A stretch of 64,000 nucleotides of DNA, taken from the NCBI GenBank assembly GCA_018857735.1, contig JABMCL010000767.1, forward strand, positions 332,001 to 396,000. Direction: 5' to 3'. Within the stretch, counting starts at the first letter, position 1, and every line of letters begins with the position of its first letter. Position numbers and translations under genes: made by a program. Source of the DNA: Alviniconcha marisindica (Eukaryota > Mollusca > Gastropoda > Provannidae). Below are positions 39,781 through 52,299 of the stretch, piece by piece. The notes under the pieces were generated by a model, which saw only the letters and a list, made by a program, of their open reading frames with translations, made no database searches and had not been told where the DNA came from.

Positions 39781-42105
39781 TTGTATCAACAGGCAGAATT
39801 CAAATTTCAATACAGGCTATGGTAAAACTGAAAGGTTGCTTCAGTTATTCTCCAGCACTAAGTGAAAGACAAGACACTTTTCATCTGTCATTGTTTCTTA
39901 GTGTATTATTTGTCTGTCTTGCTTGAGAAAGGTGTTTCCACAGGAACTTTGCACAGGTTTTATGTTGTATAACTAAAATCAGCATTGTTTTGAACCTTTG
40001 TGTGTTCTGATCTTGTCTGAGATCAAGAATGCTAGCAGTCAACTTTGTTTCGGATTTGTTTGATTACACATTGTCTGAGGATTTTTTTAACATTAACCTT
40101 TTTATTAATTCTAACCCAAGCAGATAATCTGAAAATATCTGACAGAGATTCATCCAAATCAAAAGAAATACTACTAAAAAAACTTGAAATAACCAACATT
40201 CCACGTTCCAGTCTTTTCCTGCATCTGACAACTTGGTCTCGTCAGTCAGCTACAAATGCTTGATATTTACATTCAGCATTGGCCACAAACACAAACTTTA
40301 TGGTAACTTGTTTTAGAAAGAGAGGGAAAGGGGGGTGGGGGGGGGGGGGGGGGGGGATCTGCCATAATAAAAATTAAAAAAAACACAGGCACACACACAC
40401 AAACAAGTAGCATATGTTGTGTCATTATCTGTACACATGTAGCTTGTATCATACACAGACTGTACAGTGTGTAAAATTCTGAACATTATACATTTGTTTT
40501 GACTCCAACAAAAGGATAGGTGTGATACAACTGTGGAGCCAGCTGCTAACTGGGGCAGCAGTGAAAATGCACAAGCTTTACTGTCCAATTTTACAGGGGG
40601 AAATCAGCGTAAAACCATACCCCCTTCCCCATTTTGTAGTAAGTACATTAATAGTTCATCCAGTTTTGTTCGGCAGTTAGTTTCAAATCAAGACTTGGGC
40701 AACAAAACAAAGGTTTTGATCAAAGGTCTATCACACTAGATTCCTGTTAGATTATCAACAGTCTGACAACAACAATTTGAGCTCAAACAACTGGGAAAAA
40801 ACAGAATTAGCGGAGTGGTAACAGGGGTTGAGACTATATATAGCCTCACATTCATCACGGCACATATGACTCAGTGTCTGTAAGTACAGCTTGCTCCTTG
40901 CTTCATTCCCTTCCATTTTGGGCCTCTCCCCCTACACCCTACTCACCCCCCAAAAACAAACATATACAGGGGTCGCGCTCATTGCAAAATTTTACCTGCA
41001 TTTTTTGGGTGCCATACGCATTTTGGCTGCATCACCGTATGCAAAATGACCGAACAGCAATTGAACAAGTTACGGCTCACTGGTGGCTGCTGCGTCACTC
41101 AACGCTGGATCTACCTGCAAACTCAGTGTCATCTCAGCTGTGGCCCAGCACTCCTCTCGCATGACGACAAAATAAACACGTAAGCTACCGTCATTTTTGG
41201 TCTATAAAGCGATAATCCCCCCCCCCCATCTGATCCATGCCCCTAATAGTCGATAGTGCCCTGTCTGTGAATAAAATTTGCGTACATTTCCGAAGACCGA
41301 TTATGATTAATATGAAACCAAATCCTAACAAACCCGTATTTCAAAGAAGAATTGGTCTCCGCGTATCTTGCCAAACTGATCAGTGATAATTTCCAGTCAA
41401 CTGACAGAGGACACGATCCCAGACATGGAATTTGGAACGATCCAATATGCCTAGTCTAACTGTCAGCATTTATCATAATTTACTCAAAGGCACAAGACTA
41501 TGAAACCAAAAACAAAACGCACATTGACACCGAATACAAATGAGAGAAAATGATGGCAGCCTCGATTTCAACTTCATCTCATTACGGAATCCCTCAGTAG
41601 ACGAGAACTGTGTTTGCCAACATCATCTGTTGCATGGTTATCTTTGGGAAAATGATGCTGTGTATGTTTTGATCTATTTAAACATTTTGTGAATGGCTAA
41701 TTTACTCAATGTTTCCACTTCTTTTTGTGCACAGATAAGTTTTCGTTTCACTATTTTTGTCTGCTCACTTTATAGATTGGGGGGGGGGGGAGTTACATGG
41801 AAATGTGGAAAATAAATTCAATGCAATGTTTAACAAGTGGTTTGTGGAACTGTGATGTGGAGTTTTTTGTGGAACAGATACAGAGTTTCTAAAGCATGTC
41901 AACCATGTGGATAATAACTGACATCAGGGTCTTGTGGTAAGAAGTTTGTAAATCAATAAGTCAAGTGGTCTGACAAAGGTTTGACTGCCTGCTACTCTGT
42001 ACTGTGTACAACTACAAGCACGAACTGAGAAAAGAAATGACTGCTGTACCCTTTCTTTCTTTCTTTCTTTTTTTTTTTGGGGGGGGGCCCACTGAATGAT
42101 TGGGT
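39781..42105. other. No gene or array seen
   Basis: Single-copy-looking intergenic DNA with poly-G (about 40329-40357, 41780), poly-C (41217) and T/C-rich (42050-42075) tracts. Nothing resembling a known exon was found on either strand. Confidence 0.45.
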
Positions 42106-42109
42106 TTTT

Positions 42110-43445
42110 AGTGCTACTGTACCTCATTTACCCAAAATGTACCCTTACTTCACTGTACCCAAAGTGCACCCTTACTCCAATGTACTTAAAGTATACCCTT
42201 ACTTCACTGTACTCAAAGTGTACCCTTATCCATTGTACTCAACTCTGAGTCAAATGTACTCACTGAACCCAAATTGTACTCTAGCCTCCACTGTATACAC
42301 CTTAACTCCACAGTACTCCTAACCCCCATTTTATCCTCCCTGCCCCGCCCTCTACCATAATTTCACATTAACCAAGCTTCACTATATCGAACAGTATCCG
42401 AACTACCCAAAGTGCACAGTTACCCAAATTGTACCCTAACTTCACTTCCCAGGATGATACCCTAACACCACTGTACCCGAAGTTCACTGTACCCTAACTT
42501 GACTGCATGGAGTGCACCCCAACTGTACCCTAACATCACTGTACCCCAACTTGACTGCATGGAGTGCACCCCAACTGTACCCTAACTTGACTGCATGGAG
42601 TGCACCCCAACTGTACCCTAACTTGACTGCATGGAGTGCACCCCAACTGTACCCAAGCTTCACTATATCAAACAGTATCCAAACTACCCAAAGTGCACAC
42701 TTACCCAAATTGTACCCTAACTTCACTTCCCATGATACCCTAACATCACTGTACCCTAACTTGACTGCATGGAGTGCACCCCAACTTGACTGCATGGAGT
42801 ACACCCCAACTGTACCCTAACATCACCATACCCTAACTTGACTGCATGGAGCACACCCCAACTGTACCCTAACATCACTGTACCCTAACTTGACTGCATG
42901 CAGTGCACTGCAACTGTACCCTAACATCGCTGTGCCAAAACTTCACAATCCCCAAACTGTGCCATTATTTCACTGTATCCTAATCTCAGTGTACCTAAAT
43001 TGTACCCTAACTCTGCTGTACCCAAACAGTACCCATACTGAACCCTAACTCTACATATCCTTACTGTACCCAAACAGTACCCATACTGAACCCTAACTCT
43101 ACATATCCTTACTGTACCCAAACAGTACCCATACTGAACCATAACTCTACGTACCCTTAATGTACCCAAACAGTACCCATACTGAACCCTAACTCTACGT
43201 ACCCTTAATGTACCCAAACAGTACCCATACTGAACCCTAACTCTACGTACCCTTACTGTACCCTAACTCTACGTACCCTTACTGTACCCAAACTTCACTG
43301 CACCCAAACTGTACCCTAACTCCACTGTACCCAGACTTTACCCCTACTGAACTCCAACCTAACTGAACCCAAACTCTACATACCCAAACTGTACCCAAAC
43401 TTCACTGTACCCAAACTGGACCCTAGATTCTACTGCACTGCATAT
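42110..43445. repeat. Tandem block of ~18-45 bp units rich in GTACCC
   Basis: Mixed units such as CTGTACCCTAACTTGACTGC with ATGGAGTGCACCCCAACTGT, and CCCAAACAGTACCCATACTG. There are several sub-arrays with different periods. A short (TA)n tract closes the block. Confidence 0.85.
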
Positions 43446-43479
43446 ATATATATATATATACACATGTATGTATACCTAA

Positions 43480-43950
43480 TTTACCTTCAAATCCACTTTA
43501 CATCCATGGGCCCTATACTGACACCGACTCTGTCTAGTGTACTCAACAGCAGGACTCTGTATGTACACCTTCAAATCCACTTTACACCCAAGGGCCCTAT
43601 ATTGACACTGACCCAATCTAGTGTACTCAGTAGCATGAATCTGTAATGTACACCTTCAAATCCACTTTACACCCAAGGGCCCTATATTGACACTGACCCA
43701 ATCTAGTGTACTCAATAGCATGAATCTGTAATGTACACCTTCAAATCCACTTTACACCCAAGGGCCCTATATTGACACTGACCCAATCTAGTGTACTCAA
43801 TAGCATGAATCTGTAATGTACACCTTCAAATCCACTTTACAATTACACCCAAGGGCCCTATACTGACACTGACCCAATCTAGTGTACTCAATAGCATGAA
43901 TCTGTAATGTACACCTTCAAATCCACTTTACACCAAAGGGCCCTATACTG
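43480..43950. repeat. ~85-bp tandem repeat, about 5.5 copies
   Basis: The unit contains CCTTCAAATCCACTTTACAC, CAAGGGCCCTATATTGACAC and CCAATCTAGTGTACTCAATA. Internal copies are almost identical; the outer ones diverge. Confidence 0.9.
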
Positions 43951-44499
43951 ACAGTAGCCCAGTGTAAAGCAGCATGACAGGTTCATATCCCTGATGTACT
44001 CAACAGTACCTGACCAGGTGGAGTCTGGGCACAGCCACCCCAGCCTGACAGCCAGTGTCATGGTACACTGTCACAGCGTCAGTCCTGACAAGTCTACAGG
44101 CAGATCTTTGGTCAACTCAATCAAGAAAAGCTGTACATCTTTACAAGCATGACTTAAACATCACTGGCAAGCACAGTGTTTGAAATAAAAAATCCTTTTC
44201 AGGTAGCAGAGCAAATACACGTCACAAGCCTTTTTGTCCAACATCCAGTCTGGACAAGCTTCAGCTGAAAAACAGTGAACATTACCAGCATTTTTGCTGC
44301 ACAGAATGCTAATTAGGTGCTGGTGCGAGAAAACAAAGTGATGAACACTTCTTTCACCAGCTGTCAGCATCACTTCTTCAGCACACCGGTTGGTGAAATC
44401 TAGCACAAAGTACCATTATTTGAGATCAAGTGCTCCAGGAAGCAAACTGTTCTTGCCTGCATATTCCTTGCACATACTTCTAGCAAGCAAACTGGGGGG

Positions 44500-45165
44500 G
44501 TGGGGGTGGGGGGGGGGGTTTACCTAACCATAGGAATCATAGAGAGTGGGGAAGGGGTTACCTAACCATAGCAATCATACAGGGTGGGGGTACCTAACCA
44601 CAGCAATCATACAGGAGTGGGGGGTACCTAACCATGCAATCATACAGAGGGGGGGTACCTAACCATAGCAATCATACAGGAGTGAGGGGGAGGGGTGTTA
44701 CCTAACCACAGCAATCATACAGGAGTGGGGGGTGCCTAACCATAGCAATCATACAGGAGTGGGGGGGTGTTACCTAACCATAGCAATCATACAGGAGTGG
44801 GGGTTCCTAACCATAGCAATCATACAGGAGTGGGGGGGCTTACCTAACCATAGCAATCATACAGGAGTGGGGGGGGGGTACCTAACCATAGCAATCATAC
44901 AGGAGTGGGGGGTTACCTAACCATAGCAATCATACAGGAGTGGGGGGGCTGAACCATAGCAATCATCAGGAGTGGGGGGTGCCTAACCATAGCAATCATA
45001 CAGGAGTGGGGGGTACCTAACCATAGCAAGCAAACCGGAGTTGGGGTTACCTACCATTACCTATCAGCAAACAGAGGGGAGGGGGGGTTAACCTAACCAT
45101 TACCATAGCAAGCAAACCGGAGGTTGGGGTACCTAACCATAGTAAGCAAACAGGAGGTTGGGGGA
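44500..45165. repeat. ~31-bp G-rich minisatellite
   Basis: About twenty copies of CTAACCATAGCAATCATACA followed by GGAGTGGGGG with a variable G run. Confidence 0.9.
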
Positions 45166-46290
45166 AGGCGGCGAAGCACAGACAGCAAGAGAAAAAAGTG
45201 GTTCAAAATAGTGGTAGGATTACCATGGCAAAACAGGTGTGCAAATAAAAACCACGTACCCAGTCAACATGACCAACTACCCTTGAAGCAGTGACATAAT
45301 TTTGGCACTAAGCTGGCTCGTCACCGTCATGAGCACGTTGAACACACCTCATAGCCTTGCTGTAAGGTTACAACAACCAGCCTCTGCTGGTGCCTTGCAA
45401 CCAATGACTACATCATAGAAACCAAACCAGTTTTGTCCAAACCTGTACTGGAACAGACATGCATGGTGCAACAGTACCAGTTAAACTACCCAGTCAGCCA
45501 GTGGGAGTGATTTGTGACGTTGACATGTTTGTGTTGTCGTGTTTAAAACCAGTTCACAAGAAACGGGAAATAGAGAGCTAGTAAAAAAATATGTACTTGT
45601 GGACATGTATAAATACATACAACTAACCTGTAACCAGTGAAAATGTGTCCATAATTATGTACTCAGTTGTCAGAATACAACTAACCAGTGAAAATGGATA
45701 CACATGTACTGCAGTTATCAGGACATAACCAGTGAAAAAAGGGTACACATGTACCGCAATTATTAGGCTACAACTAATCAGTGAAAATGGGTCCGCATGC
45801 ACTGTAGTTATCAGGATCCCTGAGACAAAGACAAGCTGCTACACTTTACACACAGACTGAAGCGCCCAGTATCTGTTCACATTTGTCAACGTCAGTCCTG
45901 CCCCAAACTTAGCCACTTACACCCAAAAAACCTGCTACACTTACAAAGCTTACACATACTGCACAACTTAAAACAACGCAAGATTCCTGCTTCTGGATTC
46001 TGCACCGTTCCCTTCTACCCCAGATTATATAATATTATATATATGACTGTGATCATTGTTACTTTCTACTGAATGCCGTTTTTTGACATTTCTAAGTGAC
46101 AAAGAACAGTCAGGTACTACCACTAGTAATCATGACATGTACTATTTCTTACTCGATTCGCTGGCTGGCTATTCCGTAATCCAGAATGGACCATTATTCT
46201 GTCCTGAGCACAGTGGTGTGACACGGCTGTGCTGCCTTTCCCTGGGGGTGTCACAAGAGACTGCCACAACACCAGACAAAGACTACAGCC
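45166..46290. other. No gene seen; one weak repeat
   Basis: Contains three or four copies of a ~48-bp word with CAGTGAAAATGG and ACACATGTAC at about 45620-45815. The rest shows no exon-like or structured sequence that I recognise. Confidence 0.45.
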
Positions 46291-46294
46291 AAAC

Positions 46295-46425
46295 CTGATG
46301 GGACTGACCGTCACCTGACCTGTCCAGTGACAGCCTGCCTCATTCAACCTGTCCCCTGACAGCCTGCCTCATTCAACCTGTCCACTGACAGCCTGCCTCA
46401 TTCAACCACCTGTCCATTCACAGAC
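46295..46425. repeat. ~32-bp repeat
   Basis: Four copies of CTGACAGCCTGCCTCATTCA with CCTGTCC. Confidence 0.75.
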
Positions 46426-46639
46426 AGGTAACAGCAAAGCAGGATTCAATACAAAAGTACCTCAACTGATACTGATATGGTAGTTGGTACCCACTGCACT
46501 TTACAGGCCAACACAAGACAGAACTGAGAATGAAAGGAAAGCCCCTGACACACATAAAGAGTTCAATGGTAAACACTAGCTTTTGCTATCACAGTATCAG
46601 TTACAATGAATACCAGCTGCACCTCAACTCCGTTTTTGG

Positions 46640-47035
46640 TACAGCAAGGAAAGCCAGCTTCCCCAAAGGCCAACAGCAGTTCACTACAAAGAAAACCAGC
46701 TTCCCAAACTACTAACAGTTAACCTATAAAAAAAAATACACACCAAAAAAACAACTTTCCCAAAGGCCAACAGCAGTTTACTACAAAGAAAATCAGCTTC
46801 CCAAACTGCCAGCAATAAATCTATACACAAAAAAATGAGCTTCCCTGATGGCAAGAAGTAGTTCAAGCAAAACAGCTTCCCAAATCGCCAACGGTAAACC
46901 TACAAAGAAAAACAGCTTTCTGAAAGGCTAACAGTAGTTCACTGCAAGTACAATAGTACAAAGAAAGCCAGCTTCCCATAAGACCAACAATAGTTCACCA
47001 CAAAGAAAACAGCTTCAAATTCAATTCAAAGAACA
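46640..47035. repeat. ~45-bp degenerate repeat
   Basis: About nine copies of AACCAGCTTCCCAAA, GGCCAACAGCAGTTCACTAC and AAAGAAAA words. Confidence 0.75.
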
Positions 47036-47059
47036 CCAGTTTCCCCTGAAGTTTGTCTG

Positions 47060-47715
47060 AACAAAGAGTTGAGATTGTCTAAACAGCAGAGTTTGTCTGA
47101 ACTCAAACTAGTTAAAACTGAATTTGTCTAAACTAAAAGCCGAGTTTGTCTAAACTTTTTGCTGACCTTGTGTGAACAGCATCACAATTTGTCAGATTTG
47201 TCTCAATTTATATAAACTCACAGCTAAATTTGTCTCACTGAACAGTTGAGTTTGTCTGAACTTTTTGCTGACTTTGTCTGAACTAACAGCATGACAATTT
47301 GTCAGACTTGTCTGGATTTATATAAACTCACAGCTAAATTTGTCTCACTGAACAGCTGAGTTTGTCTGACCTAACACTCTAACAGTTCAGTCTGTCCAAA
47401 CTAACAGTTCACTTTACTGGAACTGACCGCCCAGTCTGTCTAAACTAACGGCTGAACTGTCTAAACAGTTGAGTTTGTCAAAACTAGGAGTAGAGTTGAA
47501 ACTAACAGTTGAGTTTGTCTAAACTAAGAGTAGAGTTGAAACCAACAGCTGAGTTTGCCTAAACTAGGAGTAGAGTTGAAACTAACAGCTGAGTTTGTCT
47601 AAACTAGGAGTAGAGTTGAAACTAACAGTTGAGTTTGTCTAAATTAGGAGTAGAGTTGAAACTAACAGCTGAGTTTGTCTAAACTAGGAATAGAGTTAAA
47701 CTAACAGTTGAGTTT
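47060..47715. repeat. ~40-bp minisatellite derived from the TTC17-like stop codon
   Basis: On the minus strand the first unit overlaps the end of the coding sequence: AAACTCAACTGTTAGTTT with TAG the stop. Downstream units repeat GACAAACTCAGCTGTTAGTT and CAACTCTACTCCTAGTTTA. About eight regular units are followed by diverged ones to 47060. The 3' UTR therefore begins with amplified copies of the last codons and stop. Confidence 0.85.
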
Positions 47716-48279
47716 GCGCATGCGAATGAGTCGGTGGTTGATCCCAAGTTTGATGGAGCGCATGGCCATGGCTCGGTTAAAATGGCGCTGCGTTTTTACC
47801 ATCTCCGTGCCGTCATCAAAGTTGGCCTCCATGGAGGTGATGACGCCGAACAGGACGCCCAGCACCAGGAAGAGGATGATGAAGAGGGTGTACTGAGTCA
47901 CTGAGGGGCTGGGCGCCCCCTCCATCTCACGCAGGTGGGCGATGGCCGGCTGGAACCCGGGGTTCAACTCCAGCGCATGACCGAAATGCAAGGTGGCTTC
48001 CTGGTAATGTCCGTAGGCCTTGAGAATCTCCCCCAGCGTGTAGTGCTGGAGCCAGGAGTTGTGCTCCGGGGGCTGCATCAAGAGGGAGCGCCGCGTGAGG
48101 GAAATGGCATCGTCCAGGTACTGCAGATTGAAGAGCACACGGGCAAGGTTCAGCAGAACATCTGGGTGATCGGGGCTGATGGACAGGGCTCGACGAAAAC
48201 ACTCCAAGGACAGCTGTGTGTTGCCCTTGATTCGCCAGAAATTGCCGATCTGGTTGTAAACTTGTGCCGACTTGGGTTT
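47701..48279 (-). CDS. TTC17-like exon 3: TPRs, membrane segment, stop
   Basis: It starts after TCACTTTCAG, phase 0, 193 codons including stop. It encodes KPKSAQVYNQIGNFWRIKGN, three TPRs, SVTQYTLFIILFLVLGVLFG (membrane segment) and a basic tail ending RMRKLNC. Base composition is GC-rich compared with the flanking introns, as in real exons of this window. Confidence 0.9.
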   Translation of the reverse strand, partial: KPKSAQVYNQIGNFWRIKGNTQLSLECFRRALSISPDHPDVLLNLARVLFNLQYLDDAISLTRRSLLMQPPEHNSWLQHYTLGEILKAYGHYQEATLHFGHALELNPGFQPAIAHLREMEGAPSPSVTQYTLFIILFLVLGVLFGVITSMEANFDDGTEMVKTQRHFNRAMAMRSIKLGINHRLIRMRKLNC

Positions 48280-49638
48280 CTGAAAGTGAAATCAATGATG
48301 TCCCTTGAATACACACTGCATTCACTGAAAAAAGCTATTCTGCAGGTACCCAGAATAATCTTATGAACCTTGAAATCAGTCGGATGGGACCTTCATTAGT
48401 TACTGAAGTAAGACACTGAGACCTGACTTCTCTCAAAAGCCTCCGACAGTTTTGTTTAAACTAGCCTGTGCCTGGACCAAACCAGACTGCGCCAGTGAAC
48501 AGTCCAAATAACACTGTAACATTACAAGACATGACACATGTCAAGTGCTGGAGGTGGGGTTCACTATCGCACTTTAATACTCAGCATTAGCCTGTGTCAC
48601 TGGACCCTTCACAAACATGTTGAACAGGCTAAACAAAGTATAGTGGACTTATGCAGTTATGGAGGGAGGAATATTCATCTGCATTTATGCTTCACAAAGG
48701 CATCTCATTATCCACTGTGACCTCAAAATAATGTCAAGGCCAATACCATCTGTAAGAACTGCTCAAGCTCCATACGTTTAATACTGTTTGAATGAAGCAA
48801 GTCTGACCGAGTCACCTTCCCTGCCCAGGTAACATTAAGAGGAGCAAAGTTAGGGCACAAGTCAAGAGGTGATACAAGTCAAGAGGTGACACAAGTCAAG
48901 GGGTGACACGTCAAGAGGTGACACAAGTCAAGGGGTGACACAACTGGGGAAACGGAGGCCAGGGAGGACTCAGGCTCAGCGTTGCACCAACACGGCACAC
49001 ACACAACTCTACACCTTCGGCCATCCAACCTGGCCAGACTGTCAGGCAATACAAGCAACGCTGAACTGGCAGGGAGGCAGTGAATAACACGACCAGTCTG
49101 AGACTCTAAAACAAAATCAAAAAAGGGACGCCAACCTCTTTTTTCAGTCGTAAAAGTTTTTCTTCCAGCTCATTGAGATCCACTTCTGATGACCGGCTGC
49201 CCTTTTTACGGAAAATCATGGCGACCTCTGGCTCAGGAATGTGCGGGTGCTCATGTCTATTGGCAATGCCTCGCAAATGGTCGTACTGAGTGGAGTTCAC
49301 TGCCTTTCCGCAGGTTAAACTCTTTTTACTTTTTACGCGGGATGCTGACGTTGTATTTGTGGAGGACGTGGCTGCTTTCTCTGATGGCCTGCAGGAAGAG
49401 AAAGAATTTCAACCTTTCAAAAACTGGAATGAAAGACTTGCGTGTGTTCCTGAAAAAGATGGTGCAGTGTACCTCATTTTGGTCATCCTAGAAAATACAC
49501 ACTTTTCAGTTTTGTTAAATCTTACTCCTAGTCCTAGCAAGGCTGACACTGTGACAGTGCAAACTGCATGCCTCAATGGCTACCTGAGCATTAAACAAAG
49601 TTGGTGTGCTCTACTACCTTGGTCTTCTATTACTCTTT

Positions 49639-49681
<43 letters not shown>

Positions 49682-49920
49682 TTTCCATATAATACTTTAT
49701 GTAAATTGTTTTGGTAGGTGCTCTACATGTGTATAGAATATTGTATTTAGGTTAATATGTTTCATGTGAGTGCTCAGGGCATTGCTGAGCACATGATAAA
49801 TGTACATTATTATTATTATCCAGACAAAGCTCTCTCTCTCTTTCTCTCTCTCTCACACACACAGACAAAACAGAGTAATGAAGTTGGAGTTCTGTCTCTC
49901 TCACACACAGTGACACATAG

Positions 49921-49977
<57 letters not shown>

Positions 49978-50198
49978 ACACACACATACATGTACAAAAA
50001 CTGAATTTCAGTCTGGTCATCACAACAAAGCCAAGTCACATCTAGTGACCCACATCAAACTTAACCTAAACTTGGCATCCCAGGAAAGTTTACACAAGCA
50101 CACACACACACACTCAGACAAACTGAACTTCAGACTGGTCATCATTGCAAAGCCAACAGTCACACCCATAATGGCCACATCAGTTTTGTCATCCTGGC

Positions 50199-50248
<50 letters not shown>

Positions 50249-52183
50249 GACATACACATGTATACATGCACACAGAGTGACATCCACCCACCTACCCACT
50301 AAGTGACTTACACACAACTGGAGTTGTGAAACTGAAAGTAAAACTATTGAATGTAAGGTCCCTTGAAAAGAGATACTGTTTTCAACTTGTGGTTATTGAG
50401 CATGTCTTGCAAACTCCACACTTTGACCCATCACGTACCACATACTTTTTCATGCATAAATATAATTGTAATCCACCTTCATTCCATAATTTTCTTGTTT
50501 GATGTGCAACATAACATTAACAATTAACAGTAACTAACACTGTTCAAAAAGTCTCTCATTGTCTCAAAAGAAGGTTCACCATATTAAACAAAATGGATCA
50601 ATGCAACAACCAAAAAACTCACTGGTCTGATATAAAAATTAAAAAAACTTCAACAGCTCGACAACAGTACAAGCATGACTCCCTGAGTGCAGATATTAAA
50701 AACAAGTTGAACCTTTGCCAATGCCATGGTATGAAATATTCAATTTTTTTTCATGTGTTAATCTTCTTCTTCTTCTTCCAGTAGTATCCAGGACCAATGT
50801 CTGATCATTATTGACATTTATGGAGTGCGAGAAAAGGGGGTGTGGCTGATTTTGTATTTTTTTTATACCTAACCATAACACTGTAACAGGTCTACCAGTT
50901 GCCTAGTAGCAAAGTGCTGCTGTATCACAGTGTATGTGGAGCTGCTGGCAGGCAAAATGCTTTTTCGGGCCCCCATTGCTGAGGACCTATAGCACAGCCC
51001 CAAGCACATCCTAATGTTGTGCCCAGGCCCACAAAGCGCTGCATTACTACTTTTAACTCAAATACATGTGTCATTTGAACATGTACTGACAGTGACACCA
51101 CATACCGGAAACAGACGCCAGATGCAAATATCTGGAACTTTCATCCTTGGTCAGTTGGTGTCCTGGGGAATACATGCATCACCACACATAATCCCCTGCT
51201 TCAAAATAATACTACACAAAGAAACTGACACCCAGTCAACCACTGAACCAGTACAGTTAATGAGTTATATCAGGGTGAGGTGATTTAATTTAAAAAGCTT
51301 CAACTAAAGTCAACTGACTTGAGTAGAGTGCTGTGCTTGTTGGCCTGGGTTGTACCTGGGGCTGTGCTATAGCCACAGGTTCCCAGCAACGGGGGCCCAC
51401 AAAGCATTCTTGTTTGTCACTAGTGCCACTGCCAGCAGCTACACATTAAATTTAAATAGCTGCACTTCTATAATTATTGTTGATTAGGTAGCACTACTAT
51501 AGTACTAATAGTTAGTACTACCTTTGTAGTGTGTAATTTCATTCCCTTTTAGTTTTGTTTTGTTCAGCCACACCCCTCTTCACACACCAGAAATATCTGA
51601 AACGATCGTAGATCTGTACCACTGTCACTATATCAGTATATATATGTCAGTAGGCGATCTCATTCTCAAAAAAAAAGAAGCATTCACTGTGTCTTTCATT
51701 AGTTTTGATTCACCCCCCCCCCCCCCCCCCTTGGGTGCCCAGTACTGGCGAGCAACTCAGATACAGACACATATTGCTACAGCGGCTACTGCTGGCCATG
51801 TAATATTCAGTAATGCAAGTTATGTGAGTCACAGTTGACTCAAATGTCAACAATTAAAACCTCCCCGTTGCCACATTGACGTACCATTCAACTGATCCAG
51901 ACTCCGAGTCTGTCGTATCATTTTTGCACGAGGTCTTGGTACTGCACACTTTATCGGTGCCTTCTACTGTCCATTCTCCATTCTTGACCACTCTGCTGGC
52001 AGTCAGGATGGACATAACTTTTTCCTCTTCCGTGTCGACTTGTTCTTTGGTGGCCTCCACCTTGCCCGCCGAGAGGTTCAGCTTCCAGTGGTTGGAGGAA
52101 CTTGACCGCGAATTGCTGTTCACAATGTGCATGGAAATTATGTACAGTGCCATGTATGACATACATGGCAGCTCGCAAGTCAT
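47701..52183 (-). CDS. TTC17-like TPR protein with signal peptide and C-terminal membrane segment
   Basis: Three exons (52183-51861, 49388-49136, 48279-47701) join in phase to 384 residues. Residues 1-25 look like a signal peptide (MTCELPCMSYMALYIISMHI). NHWKLNLSAGKVEATKEQVD resembles the mature TTC17 N-terminus (THWVVTEDGKIQQQVDSP), and YDHLRGI recalls its FQHLRGV. A charged helix (about 172-192) precedes three TPR units (about 197-302), where IGNFWRIKGNTQLSLECFRR matches TTC17 MASFYWRIKNEPYQVVECAM and HYTLGEILKAYGHYQEATLH matches YYTLGNIYAMLGEYNHSVLC. A hydrophobic segment (about 320-341) and a 43-residue basic tail follow. TTC17 itself is much longer and I know of no membrane segment there, so this may be a short relative. 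The predicted topology, TPRs outside or in the lumen, is an inference. The function is unknown to me. Confidence 0.82.
48845..48950. repeat. ~21-bp repeat in TTC17-like intron 2
   Basis: Five copies of ACACAAGTCAAGAGGTG with a GGGG variant. Confidence 0.8.
49136..49388 (-). CDS. TTC17-like exon 2
   Basis: It starts after TTCCTGCAG with split codon AG|G (Arg) and ends AAAGAG|GTTGGC, phase 0; the donor is weak at +3/+4. It encodes a Ser/Thr-rich stretch with an NTT sequon, then STQYDHLRGIANRHEHPHIP and a charged helix ELEEKLLRLKKE. Confidence 0.82.
49640..49815. repeat. (GT)n microsatellite and SINE/LINE-like tail
   Basis: A pure GT run (about 49639-49680) is followed by GCATTGCTGAGCACATGATA and AATGTACATTATTATTATTA, a tail form seen in animal SINE/LINE insertions. 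Confidence 0.6.
49850..50250. repeat. (CA)n microsatellites
   Basis: CA runs at about 49921-49971, 50097-50113 and 50197-50247, separated by a duplicated segment around TTCAGTCTGGTCATCA / TTCAGACTGGTCATCA. Intron 1 of the TTC17-like gene. Confidence 0.9.
50880..51445. mobile_element. Foldback element in TTC17-like intron 1
   Basis: The left arm (about 50938-51010) and right arm (about 51345-51440) are inverted copies: GGGGCTGTGCTATAG, CAGCAA, GGGGGCCC, AAAGCATT and GCCAGCAGC occur in the same order on opposite strands. About 330 bp lie between them, with no coding capacity. The arms are imperfect, so the insertion is old. Confidence 0.6.
51709..51731. repeat. Poly-C tract
   Basis: A nearly pure run of about 20 C in TTC17-like intron 1. 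Similar C/G homopolymers recur at 6130, 31647, 37597 and 62694. Confidence 0.85.
51861..52183 (-). CDS. TTC17-like exon 1 with start codon and signal peptide
   Basis: ATG at 52183; ends GGGGAG|GTTTTA (phase 2). It encodes a hydrophobic leader, then NHWKLNLSAGKVEATKEQVD and a Cys-containing region (KVCSTKTSCKNDTT). The start is chosen because the leader follows it directly and core-promoter motifs lie about 100 bp upstream. Confidence 0.82.
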
Positions 52184-52278
52184 CTTGCGTGCTTTTTTAG
52201 TTCGTTCCGAGACGAACGTCTCCTCAACAAACTGGCTGACTTGTCGCTCTTCTCGCGAATCGATCAGAGACGATAAAA

Positions 52279-52299
52279 AAGATGGCGGACGACTTCCGG
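52279..52299. promoter_or_regulatory. Promoter motifs of the TTC17-like gene (YY1-like and ETS-like)
   Basis: The plus strand reads AAGATGGCGG at 52279-52288, the classic YY1 core-promoter word. The minus strand reads CCGGAAGT at 52299-52292, an ETS/NRF2 site. They lie 96-116 nt upstream of the TTC17-like ATG, in a locally GC-rich patch. Such pairs often mark bidirectional housekeeping promoters, but no plus-strand gene is visible. Confidence 0.6.
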
